Shown here one piece after another: positions 18,582-26,522 of a DNA stretch of 64,000 nucleotides (position 1 is the stretch's first letter; each line of letters opens with the position of its first letter). This DNA is from Shouchella clausii (GTDB lineage: Bacteria; Bacillota; Bacilli; Bacillales; Bacillaceae_D). The notes under the pieces were generated by a model, which did no database searches, was not told the origin of the DNA, and worked only from the letters and a program-made list of their open reading frames with translations. The position numbers and the translations under genes were made by a program. The DNA is taken from the NCBI RefSeq assembly GCF_001598215.1, contig NZ_BCXJ01000003.1, forward strand, positions 124,001-188,000. The letters run 5' to 3'.

Positions 18582-19498
18582 GATGTCCCTTCCCTCTTTG
18601 AAAACGCGTTTGCTGGGTTTTCAATCAAAAGTTTTCGTATTTCTTGCTGCGACAGCCCAGACGCTTCCATTCTCGGTTGAAACTCCCGTAGCGTGTAATC
18701 AAAGCCTTGCCCGCCAGCAGCAAAAAGGTGGGAATTTCTTGTGATATCAGTGGATAACATGATTTTGTCCCCATAGCCTGCTTCGATAAAGCGCAACAGC
18801 GAAGTGAGACGTTCCTGGTCAGAACGGTAATTTTCTTTGCCAATCGTATCCATAGCGACGTAACAGCCAGCTGTTAGGACTTCAAGCACCACTTCATCGT
18901 TTTCATTTAGATCCTGGTGCCCGATGATCACTTGGTCGAGCGGCAACCCTTCCTTAGCGAACAACTCGACTTGCTCAAGCGCCATTGTCCCCAATGTGGT
19001 GTGCGTCGCCAACGGTAATCCGCTCTCCTTCGCTGCAATGATTGCCCCATGAAACAGCTCTGTCTCCACCGGTTTGAATTCATTTAAACTGCTGCCGATT
19101 TCGCCAATAACACCGGGCTTGCTTGCAGAACCATCAATGCCTTCCTCAATCTCTTGCAACATAAACGCTGCAAATTGCTCCCGGTTCCACGAAAGGGCCT
19201 CCGACGGAATAAACGGGTCTTTGTAACAGCCTGTACTGGCCACAATATGCATATCGAGCTCTTCAGATAAACGTCGCATAAATTGGATGTTCCGCCCCAT
19301 GCCGACATTGGTCATTTCAATAAAGGCTTTTCCGCCGGCTTTAATAAAACGGGCAACGTCTTCTTTTACACGGTCGTAATTGGTTAATGCTGTGTCATTT
19401 GACTTTTTAATAGGGCTTAAATCAATATGGACGTGCTCATGGCAAGCACATATGCCAAGTTCTTCGGGCTTAATCGGTCCCCTCACCGTTTCAATCAT
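18578..19498 (-). CDS. php: Phosphotriesterase homology protein
   Basis: A 306-residue amidohydrolase-superfamily TIM barrel. The metal ligands are visible: CHEHVH at the N-terminus, THTTLG, IIGHQDLNEND and LSTDITRNSH. Where true phosphotriesterases carry a carboxylated Lys, this has Glu in GVIGEIGSS, as in E. coli PHP, whose two zinc ions are bridged by Glu. It should be a metal hydrolase (lactone, phosphoester or amide), not a paraoxonase. The start ATG follows AGGAGAGGAAAAACG. It sits between yhfT and yhfS, as expected for the yhf cluster. Confidence 0.88.
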   Translation of the reverse strand: MIETVRGPIKPEELGICACHEHVHIDLSPIKKSNDTALTNYDRVKEDVARFIKAGGKAFIEMTNVGMGRNIQFMRRLSEELDMHIVASTGCYKDPFIPSEALSWNREQFAAFMLQEIEEGIDGSASKPGVIGEIGSSLNEFKPVETELFHGAIIAAKESGLPLATHTTLGTMALEQVELFAKEGLPLDQVIIGHQDLNENDEVVLEVLTAGCYVAMDTIGKENYRSDQERLTSLLRFIEAGYGDKIMLSTDITRNSHLFAAGGQGFDYTLREFQPRMEASGLSQQEIRKLLIENPANAFSKREGTS

Positions 19499-19513
19499 CG
19501 TTTTTCCTCTCCT

Positions 19514-20809
19514 CTATGCTGGTGGCGTGAAAATCCCTAGTAAGGCTAAGATGTTGCCAATAATTCCAACAGCTATCGCGCCAACAGGGCCTACTGCCAT
19601 CCGTACAATTGGGCGGCCTCCGGCTTCGTTTAGTAAATAAAATCCGGCGATGGCAAAGAAGCCAAATCCAGGGACAATCGCATTTGCCGCATTGGCGCCG
19701 CCGATGAGCAATGCCACTTCAAGAACGCGCGTCATCGCGGTACGAATATTTTCCCCAGAAGCACGCACGCCTGGATAACGGTCAAGAAACTTCGCTAACT
19801 TTGATAACATCAGGACTTCAAGCAAGATCACAATCGCACCAATCGCCGCGGCAATAAACGGGTTTGGCGAAAAGATACCAACAGCAAAAACGAGTGTAAA
19901 CCCGGCTGGGCCATACACGCCTGTAGCAATAGCGGTGCTGGCAATGAGTGGCACAAACCCAAGTGCTTTCGCTAGTGCGGCAATGCCTCCCTCATTAATC
20001 CGGCCATCTGCAAGCAAATTTAGTGTGATCGGATCTCCAGATACAATTAACAAGTTTGCAGCTGCAGCAAGCAACGCACCTGATGCCATCAGCACGACCG
20101 CAAACTTTTTAATCCGATTCACCCGGTCGACAAACAATGTCGCCATTTGTCCCATGCTCGTGTCTTCAGACTTTTCCTGCATCGCAAACGCCATTAAAAA
20201 CACCATTCCTACAACGAGGGCAATCCCTTCCGGACTAAGGGTCACGGATGAACCGCCAATTTCAATAAGGCCGTTTTCATTGACAAATACAATCAGCTGT
20301 CGGGCAAGCGCTGCCACCAAAAACGTGACAACCCCTTTCTTGACAGAGAACTGCAAAGCAACAGCAATCGCTGGAAAGACCATAAACGCAACAACAACCG
20401 GTTCGCCAACCAAATTGAAGCCATCTACAAAGTTCAGCGGCAAGCGAGCAAACAAATCAACAACGACTTGAAGCCCATAATAGATGCCTGCTCCATAAAG
20501 TCCCCCTAACACACCTGCTGCCATTGTGGAAAATTTGCCTCTTGCGATCGACAGACCAATGATATCCGTTCCTAGCAAGATGCTATGAATCAAAATAATG
20601 CTACCAGCAATGGATATAGGAATGCCGTAGCCAATGACGAGCCCGAAGCTCATTGCAAATGCGGTTACTCCTAATTCTTTCCGTGACATTCGCCCTTCCA
20701 AGTTCTCTGGTACAATCGGGCGCAACCCATCATTAAAAACGGCGATTCCTAAATTGGCCATCACTGCGCTTAGCGCACCGATCGCAATGAGCAAAATTAC
20801 ATCTACCAT
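19514..20809 (-). CDS. yhfT: YhfT family integral membrane protein
   Basis: A 431-residue protein with about eleven to twelve hydrophobic segments and small-residue-rich loops such as YGAGIYYGLQ, TGVYGPAGFTLVFAVG and GPVGAIAVGIIGN. It matches E. coli YhfT in size and neighbours. It is the only transporter-like gene in the cluster, so it probably imports the unknown substrate, with YhfU possibly a small accessory subunit. ATG at 20809 follows CGGAGGGATACC. Confidence 0.82.
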   Translation of the reverse strand: MVDVILLIAIGALSAVMANLGIAVFNDGLRPIVPENLEGRMSRKELGVTAFAMSFGLVIGYGIPISIAGSIILIHSILLGTDIIGLSIARGKFSTMAAGVLGGLYGAGIYYGLQVVVDLFARLPLNFVDGFNLVGEPVVVAFMVFPAIAVALQFSVKKGVVTFLVAALARQLIVFVNENGLIEIGGSSVTLSPEGIALVVGMVFLMAFAMQEKSEDTSMGQMATLFVDRVNRIKKFAVVLMASGALLAAAANLLIVSGDPITLNLLADGRINEGGIAALAKALGFVPLIASTAIATGVYGPAGFTLVFAVGIFSPNPFIAAAIGAIVILLEVLMLSKLAKFLDRYPGVRASGENIRTAMTRVLEVALLIGGANAANAIVPGFGFFAIAGFYLLNEAGGRPIVRMAVGPVGAIAVGIIGNILALLGIFTPPA

Positions 20810-20834
20810 GGTATCCCTCCGTTAGCTCCTTATA

Positions 20835-21188
20835 TTAAGCTTTTAACGCATCGAGTAAATATTCGACCGCTTTTTCTTTATGATCGCCGGTGAAGCCAAA
20901 CGCTTTGCCGCCTTCCTGCACGGCTTGTTCGACTTTTTCTTTCACAGGTGGTTTTCCAGGCATCGAAATGGTGTGGCAGCTTGCCTTGCCGAGCAACGAA
21001 ATCGCCATAGCCAAAGCGCCGCCGCCACCAGTATGGCATGCGCCAAAATAGTAATCTGCTTGGCCTTGTTTGAGCAGCATCGCTGCTTCTAAATCAGACT
21101 TGATAACGGTTTCAATATCGGGATTCTTCTCTTTAATTAATTTTTCTATTTCCTTCTTTTCTACTTGGCCGCCAATAACAATTTTCAT
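20835..21188 (-). CDS. yhfU: YhfU: DUF2620 small glycine-rich protein
   Basis: A 117-residue soluble protein with a PTS-IIB-like beginning (MKIVIGGQVEKKEIEKLI) and a conserved glycine-rich loop FGACHTGGGGALAMAISLLG near residues 50-70. This is the DUF2620 family, known from E. coli YhfU of the same length. It lies directly upstream of yhfT and may work with it. An upstream GTG at 21197 overlaps the GGAG ribosome site; the ATG at 21188 is spaced 8 bases and preferred. Confidence 0.8.
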   Translation of the reverse strand: MKIVIGGQVEKKEIEKLIKEKNPDIETVIKSDLEAAMLLKQGQADYYFGACHTGGGGALAMAISLLGKASCHTISMPGKPPVKEKVEQAVQEGGKAFGFTGDHKEKAVEYLLDALKA

Positions 21189-21238
21189 CGAAAACACTCC
21201 TTTAGTTTTTGGTTCATTTTCTCACCATACTACTTTAC

Positions 21239-21586
21239 TTATGAAACGGACGAAAATGTGCTGACAAAATGCATATAGAGAAACTGCTGTTCTTCTTTAG
21301 GGAGCGGTTCGCCAACAAGGGATTCGATTTTTTCCACAGCCTCCTTAGCAGCAGGCAAGTGTGGGGAAGCAAGGACTTCCTCCATGACCGCATCCCCTGG
21401 ACCAGTCAATGCTTCATTCTGTTCAATTCTTGTCAACGCCATTGCCAAATGGGTCACTAACATCGCATAATTCTCATGCAAGTCGTCAGGAACTTGCTCT
21501 TCCACTACTTGGGTAGTGACACGGTATGCTTTGTCCGTGATCGTCCCTGCTTCTTTTAAAATTTGCAAACGCGTATGCAATTCCAT
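21239..21586 (-). CDS. yhfY: YhfY: PRD-domain-like protein
   Basis: A 115-residue all-helical protein resembling a PTS regulation domain, with conserved His in ENYAMLVTHLAMALTRIEQ and a second in FLYMHFVSTF, the places where PRDs are phosphorylated. It matches YhfY of E. coli in length and position. It could link the cluster to PTS phosphorylation, although no PTS subunit is encoded here. ATG at 21586 is 7 bases after GGAGG; an in-frame TTG two codons earlier is less well placed. Confidence 0.75.
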   Translation of the reverse strand: MELHTRLQILKEAGTITDKAYRVTTQVVEEQVPDDLHENYAMLVTHLAMALTRIEQNEALTGPGDAVMEEVLASPHLPAAKEAVEKIESLVGEPLPKEEQQFLYMHFVSTFSSVS

Positions 21587-21602
21587 CTTCAACCCTCCTT
21601 AA

Positions 21603-21630
21603 TTTAATGTACATTTTTTTGTATATTGAA
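21603..21630. promoter_or_regulatory. 28-bp inverted repeat, copy 2 (yhfZ-yhfY gap)
   Basis: TTTAATGTAC-N8-GTATATTGAA lies between the yhfZ stop and the yhfY ribosome site. The right arm is identical to copy 1 and the left arm differs at two of the specified bases. The arm spacing is the same 8 bases. Confidence 0.6.
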
Positions 21631-21645
21631 TGTGAAGGAAAGTTC

Positions 21646-22563
21646 CTAATAAGAAGGAATGATCTTCCCTTCAACGACTTGCTTCTGGATCGTTAACAGT
21701 TCTTGTTTGTCTATTAATCCTAGCAAATAAGAAATTGTTTGTTTATCTCCATGGGCGACAAGCGCCGTTTCACTAATCTCCTGCGAGTTTCTTACTGCAA
21801 GAGAAGAGGTAAGGTCTTTTGCATAAAGGGTCGGGCGCTGCACTTCATCTGCATTCCACACGGTCGCATCGATCACTCCAGCTTCTAAGCTTTGCAGCAA
21901 GTGCATGTACGTCGTATCTACAAATGTTACCTTTTTTCCTTGTGCTTCCGCTTCGGCTAACGTTCTTTGGTCAGCCGATTTTGAATCAATGCCAATTCTC
22001 ATGCCATCTTCAATCTCGGTCTTGTCGCTGTCAGCAAAATAGATTTTATGCTTGCTGACGTAAGATTGGGCGCCTAGCCTTTTTTCGATCGTGATGTTTG
22101 CCTTTTCTACGGCATTTTTGGCAGCCATAAACGAAACAACGGCAAAATCATAGCGTCCTTCTTTGACCCCTTCAAGGCGCGGGTTGCTTCCTCTCATGAA
22201 GGCAAGGTTTAAACGAATACCCATGTTATGGAAAACAGTCGTCAGGGCAGTCGCCAAGCCTTCATATTTTTTCGAGTACGGCAACGGCATAACCGCAGTA
22301 ATCGTATTGACACCGGCAAACTCCAATAATTTTGAGACATCTTTCTGTAACAGGAATGTGCCCAAATGACCACGGGACAGAAGCTCAATCGCGTTCGCTT
22401 CTTCAAGCATTTTTAAAGAACTCTGTATAGTGCCTCGCCCTACATTTAGCTCTTGTGCTAAAGATTCGACTTTCGGAATCCGTTGCCCTTTCTCTATCGT
22501 GAGTAACAGAGAAGCAACTTTAAGCAATGTTTTTCCTTTTTTTGACAGAAGCGCTTCGTTCAT
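21646..22563 (-). CDS. yhfZ: YhfZ: winged-helix transcriptional regulator with ligand-binding domain
   Basis: A 305-residue regulator. Residues about 10-75 form a GntR-like winged helix (KVESLAQELNVGRGTIQSSLKMLEE). The remainder is a periplasmic-binding-protein-like sensor (NLAFMRGSNPRLEGVKEGRYDFAVVS, IGIDSKSADQRTLAEAEAQGK), as in the YhfZ family. The ATG at 22563 directly follows GGAGGTGAAC; a longer frame begins upstream without such a site. It is the first gene of the yhf cluster and probably senses the pathway substrate. Two 28-bp repeats, one on each side of the gene, are candidate binding sites. Confidence 0.85.
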   Translation of the reverse strand: MNEALLSKKGKTLLKVASLLLTIEKGQRIPKVESLAQELNVGRGTIQSSLKMLEEANAIELLSRGHLGTFLLQKDVSKLLEFAGVNTITAVMPLPYSKKYEGLATALTTVFHNMGIRLNLAFMRGSNPRLEGVKEGRYDFAVVSFMAAKNAVEKANITIEKRLGAQSYVSKHKIYFADSDKTEIEDGMRIGIDSKSADQRTLAEAEAQGKKVTFVDTTYMHLLQSLEAGVIDATVWNADEVQRPTLYAKDLTSSLAVRNSQEISETALVAHGDKQTISYLLGLIDKQELLTIQKQVVEGKIIPSY

Positions 22564-22578
22564 GTTCACCTCCACCAA

Positions 22579-22606
22579 ACCAATATACTGTTTTTTGTAT
22601 AATGAA
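22579..22606. promoter_or_regulatory. 28-bp inverted repeat, copy 3 (upstream of yhfZ)
   Basis: ACCAATATAC-N8-GTATAATGAA sits just upstream of the yhfZ ribosome site. The right arm matches the consensus perfectly and the left arm at 7 of 9 specified bases. Position fits autoregulation of the cluster promoter. Confidence 0.65.
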
Positions 22607-22616
22607 ACATTATCAT

Positions 22617-22630
22617 AGAAAGCGCTTTTA
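22617..22630. promoter_or_regulatory. Candidate cre site of the yhf operon
   Basis: AGAAAGCGCTTTTA, read on the minus strand as TAAAAGCGCTTTCT, matches the cre consensus at 12 of 14 positions. It lies about 55 bases upstream of yhfZ, so the cluster is probably subject to carbon catabolite repression. Confidence 0.5.
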
Positions 22631-22879
22631 CACAAGTGTTTTTGTGAAGATTTCTAACGCACATTTTCCCAGTTGCCGTTTCCCTTATTACAATCCCGTC
22701 ACATCGCGATTTCAAGTTTTGTAACACTCTTCAAAAATTGCCGCAAACTACAAGCAAATGACTGCACTGTCCTATAGCCCTATGTAAGTTTTGCTCACAA
22801 GGTTTTTCGAAAACAGAGGATGTGTATACTAGCATTGTAGAGCCACACCTGGAAGTTGATACAGAAAGGGGTTGCTTTG

Positions 22880-23935
22880 ATGGACAGGCGAATTAAATGG
22901 ATCGACGCTGCAAAAGGGCTTGGTATTGTTCTAGTTGTTATGAGCCACGCGCCCATCGACGAAACACTTAAAGCCTTTTTGTTTGCCTTTCATATGCCTT
23001 TGTTTTTTTATTTGTCTGGGGCCGTATTTCGTCCTCAGTCCATGAGTATTTGGGCCTTTATCAAGAAAAAAGCACGAAGCCTATTGTTGCCATACTTCGT
23101 TTTTTCAGCGGTCTCCTATCTCATTTGGTACAGCATGACAAGACATTTTCCTTTCACTGCCGGTGAAGACGTCAATCCGATTAACCCGTTTATCGGCATC
23201 TTTTTATCGACACCTGGAAATTATCAACTTACGTACAACCCGGCCATTTGGTTTCTCACTTGCCTATTTGTTGTCGAATTGCTCTTTTTTCTCTACTATC
23301 GTCTGTCAAAAGGGAGATTCATTGCCACGTTTCTCGTTGTTGCCGCTATCGCAGGTTATGGGTCGACAATGCTTTCTTTTGCACTGCCTTGGAATGTATT
23401 CGTCGCTTTAACGGCAGTTGTGTTTTATGGCCTAGGCCATTTGACAAAACATTTATGGAAAACGCTGCCATGGTCAAGCGTGCTGCCTATTGCGATACCC
23501 TTATTTTTATTGGTATTTTTCATTCAATCGCTCAATACAGAGCGTGTTGACATGCGGGCAAATGTGCTTGGCGAATTCGGCTACTTTTATTTAGCTGCGA
23601 TAGCAGGCATCGCCGCCTTTCTTGTGCTCATTCCTAAGCTGCAGCACCCGAAGACGTTATTATTTCTCGGCCAAAACTCGATTGTGATTTTGCTTGTACA
23701 CTTGCCGATGCTAAACTTTGTCCGCGCTGCCCTTTACTATGGGTTCCAAGTTGACTTAAGCACGGCTAACAGTTTGCCTTGGACGTTGTTTTTCACAGGC
23801 GTTACGATTGTGCTTGTCATCCCATTTATCTATTTGTTACAAAAATATCCATGGCTGCTTGGAAAAGCACCATTGAAAAAGCAGGGACGATTGCAGGAGC
23901 AACATGCCTTACAAGGAAACGCTGTGCCTCGCTAA
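22880..23935 (+). CDS. Acyltransferase family 3 membrane protein
   Basis: A 351-residue protein with about ten membrane segments. It has the acyltransferase-3 opening RIKWIDAAKGLGIVLVVMSH, whose His is catalytic in this family, and FHMPLFFYLSGAVF. Similar proteins O-acetylate surface polysaccharides (fucose 4-O-acetylase type). The chosen ATG at 22880 is 8 bases after AAAGGGG; an in-frame TTG at 22856 lacks a ribosome site. No polysaccharide genes are adjacent. The C-terminal tail after residue 330 is hydrophilic. A hairpin repeat overlaps the stop codon. Confidence 0.85.
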   Translation: MDRRIKWIDAAKGLGIVLVVMSHAPIDETLKAFLFAFHMPLFFYLSGAVFRPQSMSIWAFIKKKARSLLLPYFVFSAVSYLIWYSMTRHFPFTAGEDVNPINPFIGIFLSTPGNYQLTYNPAIWFLTCLFVVELLFFLYYRLSKGRFIATFLVVAAIAGYGSTMLSFALPWNVFVALTAVVFYGLGHLTKHLWKTLPWSSVLPIAIPLFLLVFFIQSLNTERVDMRANVLGEFGYFYLAAIAGIAAFLVLIPKLQHPKTLLFLGQNSIVILLVHLPMLNFVRAALYYGFQVDLSTANSLPWTLFFTGVTIVLVIPFIYLLQKYPWLLGKAPLKKQGRLQEQHALQGNAVPR

Positions 23936-23970
23936 CAGGGCACAGCGTTTCAGACTGTAGACAAACGCTC
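23917..23970. repeat. Hairpin repeat, left copy, plus CAGACTGTAGA tag
   Basis: AAACGCTGTGCC pairs with GGCACAGCGTTT around a TCGCTAACAG-containing loop, directly followed by CAGACTGTAGACAAACGCTC. The hairpin and the following CTGTAGA tag recur at 30218-30255, and the 20-base tag recurs at 24520-24539 with one change. It may also terminate the acyltransferase transcript. Confidence 0.65.
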
Positions 23971-24038
23971 GTTATTTCACATACGTCGTCGTATGACTTG
24001 GTCATATAGCATACAAAATTTTTTATAATGTTAGCGGT

Positions 24039-24064
24039 ACCCTTTGTATAAAGGGTTCTTTTGC
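24039..24064 (+). terminator. Small terminator-like hairpin
   Basis: ACCCTTT-GTAT-AAAGGGT followed by TCTTTT. It lies 100 bases beyond the acyltransferase stop and may be its true terminator. Confidence 0.5.
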
Positions 24065-24182
24065 ATTTTCTCGTTTTTTATTCTTTAAAATACCTTTCTA
24101 TGGGTATTAATAGGAAAGGCGTTTCCTCTCTTAATAATACAACCTTCCAATTCTGAATACCAACAATCTTTTTGTAGACAAA

Positions 24183-24395
24183 TCATTGATCAGCGTAATC
24201 GAATATTTCTCTAACGATTTTAGCTTCATCAGCATTTTGGACTAGCTTTTTATCGTTCACAACTTAACCAAACATTGGCGACCATTCCATTTCTTTAACT
24301 CTTTGTGTCATTCCCAATTTACACAATCCAATTTGATCTCTTTCTGAGCTTAGCTCTGTATAAAACATTTTTTCATGGTGTATATCAATGTTTTC
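24183..24395 (-). pseudogene. Serine recombinase fragment (decayed)
   Basis: One minus-strand frame reads ERDQIGLCKLGMTQRVKE, then WSPMFG, an in-frame TAA, then KKLVQNADEAKIVREIFDYA. This corresponds to the end of the catalytic domain and the start of the DNA-binding region of serine recombinases (ERD.IG...GM.QR.KEG.W and KL..N.EEA.IVR.IF). About 70 codons remain, with one internal stop and no start or N-terminal catalytic serine. It is a relic of a resolvase or site-specific integrase. The Tn3-type transposase relic at 29.9 kb makes a Tn3 resolvase or associated element plausible. Confidence 0.6.
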
Positions 24396-24435
24396 CTAAC
24401 TCTACCCAAAATAATTGGATTGGTCATCAAAAAAC

Positions 24436-24447
24436 GTAATCGGTTAC
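24436..24447. promoter_or_regulatory. LacI-type operator, upstream copy
   Basis: GTAATCGGTTAC differs by one base from the palindrome GTAACCGGTTAC at 24748. It may be an auxiliary operator about 310 bases upstream of the main one. Confidence 0.4.
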
Positions 24448-24519
24448 TAATAAAACAAGAAGAATAATTGCCTTTTCCATTAAAAAATATTCAGAAAAAG
24501 AAAATGAAATACTATAAAT

Positions 24520-24680
24520 CAGACTGTAGATAAACGCTCTGCATACATCGTCGTTCATCTCGGCAACACGCCCATGAAACCTTGTTACACTCGTATTTTA
24601 CCTCAATTTTACTTTTCTTTTACAAGCGTTCCCTATCAGTCTGTGTAAGGTTATAGACTTTGTCAACAACCTCTATTAAA
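24520..24680. repeat. Intergenic repeat with CAGACTGTAGA left end
   Basis: Begins CAGACTGTAGATAAACGCTC, continues with CATACATCGTCGT (compare CATACGTCGTCGT after the copy at 23951), and ends near CTATCAGT...GACTTTGTCAACAACC. A similar right end (TATCAG ... TAACTTTGTCAACA) is visible near 15007-15041. The family limits cannot be fixed from one window. Confidence 0.45.
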
Positions 24681-24711
24681 TTAGATTTATTTTTCAGATT
24701 AAATAAATATA

Positions 24712-24740
24712 TTGACATTTAAGCGCTTTCAATATAACAT
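24712..24740 (+). promoter_or_regulatory. Promoter with embedded cre site for the DHDPS-family gene
   Basis: TTGACA (24712-24717) and TAACAT (24735-24740) are separated by 17 bases. The spacer contains TTTAAGCGCTTTCA (24718-24731), a 13 of 14 match to the cre consensus. CcpA binding there would block RNA polymerase. Confidence 0.65.
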
Positions 24741-24747
24741 TATTTAC

Positions 24748-24759
24748 GTAACCGGTTAC
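24748..24759. promoter_or_regulatory. LacI-type operator at the DHDPS-family promoter
   Basis: GTAACCGGTTAC is a perfect palindrome just downstream of the -10 box, in the classic position for a LacI-family repressor. The LacI regulator at 28090 is the obvious candidate. Confidence 0.6.
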
Positions 24760-24794
24760 TATAAATTAGAATACTTATTCAGGAGGTAATGTAT

Positions 24795-25742
24795 ATGAAA
24801 GACAAAGTGAAATGGAGCGGCGTATTTCCGGCAGTCCTTATCCCATTTAAAGACGATTATTCTATTGATGAAGATGGATTTCGTGAATTAGTTCGTTGGG
24901 TGGCAAGCCATGAAGGCGTCAATGGTATCGTTGTAAATGGACATACTGGAGAAATTATGACACTGCTTCCTGAAGAACGTGCGGAGGCTGTGCGAATTGC
25001 TGCTGATGAATTAAAAGGTCGTATACCCGTAATTTCCGGAGTATCTGCTGAGGGCACAATCGAAGCTATTCAACATGCTCAAGCTGTTGAAAGAGCAGGA
25101 GGAAATGGAATTCTTCTTATGCCTCCACATTCATGGTTAAGATTTGGTATGCAACCGGAATCACCAGTTCAGTTTTTTAAAGACGTTGCCGAAGCGATTA
25201 ACATTTCTATCGTTGTTCACCAATATCCAACCTGGACAAAAACCTCCTACACAACTAGTCAGTTATTAGAAATGGCTGAGATTCCAAATGTTGTTTCAAT
25301 TAAAGTTGGTCAAAGAGATATGGCGCAATATGAAGTAGATGTTAGAGAGTTGAAGAAGCATGCTCCGGATGTTTCACTTTTAACTTGTCATGATGAATAT
25401 CTACTCCCTACATTAATTCAAGGTATTGATGGCGCACTTGTTGGTTTTGGTTGTTTTGTACCGGATTTAATCGCAGAATTAGTGAAATGTGTTAAAAATC
25501 AGGATTTAGTTGCTGCTAATGCTGTCTATGACCGTATCTTTGAATTAAAACATGCTGTATATAAAATGGATGAGCCTTCTTCTACTTCCCATTTACGTAT
25601 GAAGGAAGCTATGTATCAACGTGGATTAATTAGCAGTTCTCTGGCTAGACGTCCAGTTTTACCTTTAACAGAAAAAGAAAAAGAGGAAATTCGTCAAGGG
25701 TTACTAAAAGTAGGTTTGATTGAGAGAGAAATAAACGCATAG
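24795..25742 (+). CDS. Dihydrodipicolinate synthase-family aldolase/lyase
   Basis: A 315-residue DapA/NAL-superfamily barrel. It has NGHTGEIMTLLPEER near residues 46-60 in place of the usual GTTGE, VVHQYPTW near 140 in place of the Tyr motif, and Lys in NVVSIKVGQRD near 168 as the expected Schiff base. It is therefore a pyruvate- or keto-acid-type aldolase or dehydratase, not housekeeping DapA. The regulated promoter (cre plus LacI operator) and linked transporter fit catabolism of an acquired carbon source. ATG at 24795 is 8 bases from AGGAGG; the ATG two codons earlier is too close. Decayed copies of this gene lie on both sides of the next transporter gene. Confidence 0.85.
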   Translation: MKDKVKWSGVFPAVLIPFKDDYSIDEDGFRELVRWVASHEGVNGIVVNGHTGEIMTLLPEERAEAVRIAADELKGRIPVISGVSAEGTIEAIQHAQAVERAGGNGILLMPPHSWLRFGMQPESPVQFFKDVAEAINISIVVHQYPTWTKTSYTTSQLLEMAEIPNVVSIKVGQRDMAQYEVDVRELKKHAPDVSLLTCHDEYLLPTLIQGIDGALVGFGCFVPDLIAELVKCVKNQDLVAANAVYDRIFELKHAVYKMDEPSSTSHLRMKEAMYQRGLISSSLARRPVLPLTEKEKEEIRQGLLKVGLIEREINA

Positions 25743-25759
25743 TTAGATGATTTAATAAG

Positions 25760-25846
25760 AAAAAACATGCTCCAGATGTTCAAAATGAACGAGCCTTTCT
25801 GTTACGCATAAAAGAAGCAATGTGCCCGTGAGGATGAATTAGCAGT
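25760..25846 (+). pseudogene. Decayed 3' fragment of a DHDPS-family gene (relic A)
   Basis: Just after the intact gene, AAACATGCT...AAAATGAACGAGCC and TTACGCATAAAAGAAGCAATG...ATTAGCAGT repeat, with substitutions and small gaps, the intact gene's KHAVYKMDEP and LRMKEAMYQRGLISS codons (about 25547-25638). One frame reads LRIKEAMCP-stop-G-stop-ISS. It is a diverged relic of a second copy. Confidence 0.6.
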
Positions 25847-26522
25847 ATACTAAATTTAAGGATTTATTTTTGATAAAAAAGAAACTTTAAGCAACATCCT
25901 GCTCTGAAAATTGTTACTGACTTTTTCTTGCCGGCACTCTCATATTTGTTAGTGTACGTCCTACCCAGGAACATAAATGCTTAACAAATGGGAATAATGG
26001 AATAAAATATTCTTAAAGGAACAGTTAGGCTTAAATTGATCTCTTTGTGTAGGACCCGGCAAGGGAAAGGATTACTTTCTCAAAGCCTTTTTCAAGATTG
26101 AAAGTTTTCATAGTGCTGTTTAACTAATTTTCGACCTGTTCTTGTATCATAAATCTGTCAATCGGGAGATACAATTCATAAGCTTATTCTTCTTTGACCC
26201 GTGATGTTTATAGAGTTTCGCCGCTGGGATCCACAATTTACAAGATAAATGTTAGACACCGTTAACTTTTTAAGTTGGTTTTTCCTACTTGACATTAAAG
26301 CAGTCAATTTTAAGCAATAACCCTTAAGATTATGCAACAGTCTAATGGCAAATGGTAACATAAAGCTTCCAACATAAACTTTTTAAATAATCGGAAATCG
26401 ATTTACACCTTTTTTGTCATTAGTTGGTATCCTAATGCCCGTTGATTAGCCAAAATAACGCTCAGGACAACCCTATTTCATTTCATTTAGTAACTTGTGC
26501 GAAGCGAAAGGAATGGTATGCT
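25847..26522. other. 676-bp AT-rich gap without an identifiable gene
   Basis: Stop codons are frequent in all frames. A minus-strand stretch at 26176-26361 stays open for 61 codons, but no family is recognised. GGAAATCGATTTAC (26393-26406) is a near-palindrome of operator type about 120 bases upstream of the transporter start; it does not match the CCGG operators above. Confidence 0.4.

Noticed and set aside
26176-26361. 61-codon minus-strand open frame in the 25.8-26.5 kb gap
   Set aside because: No ribosome site, no recognisable family and surrounded by stops; kept only as part of the empty-gap description.
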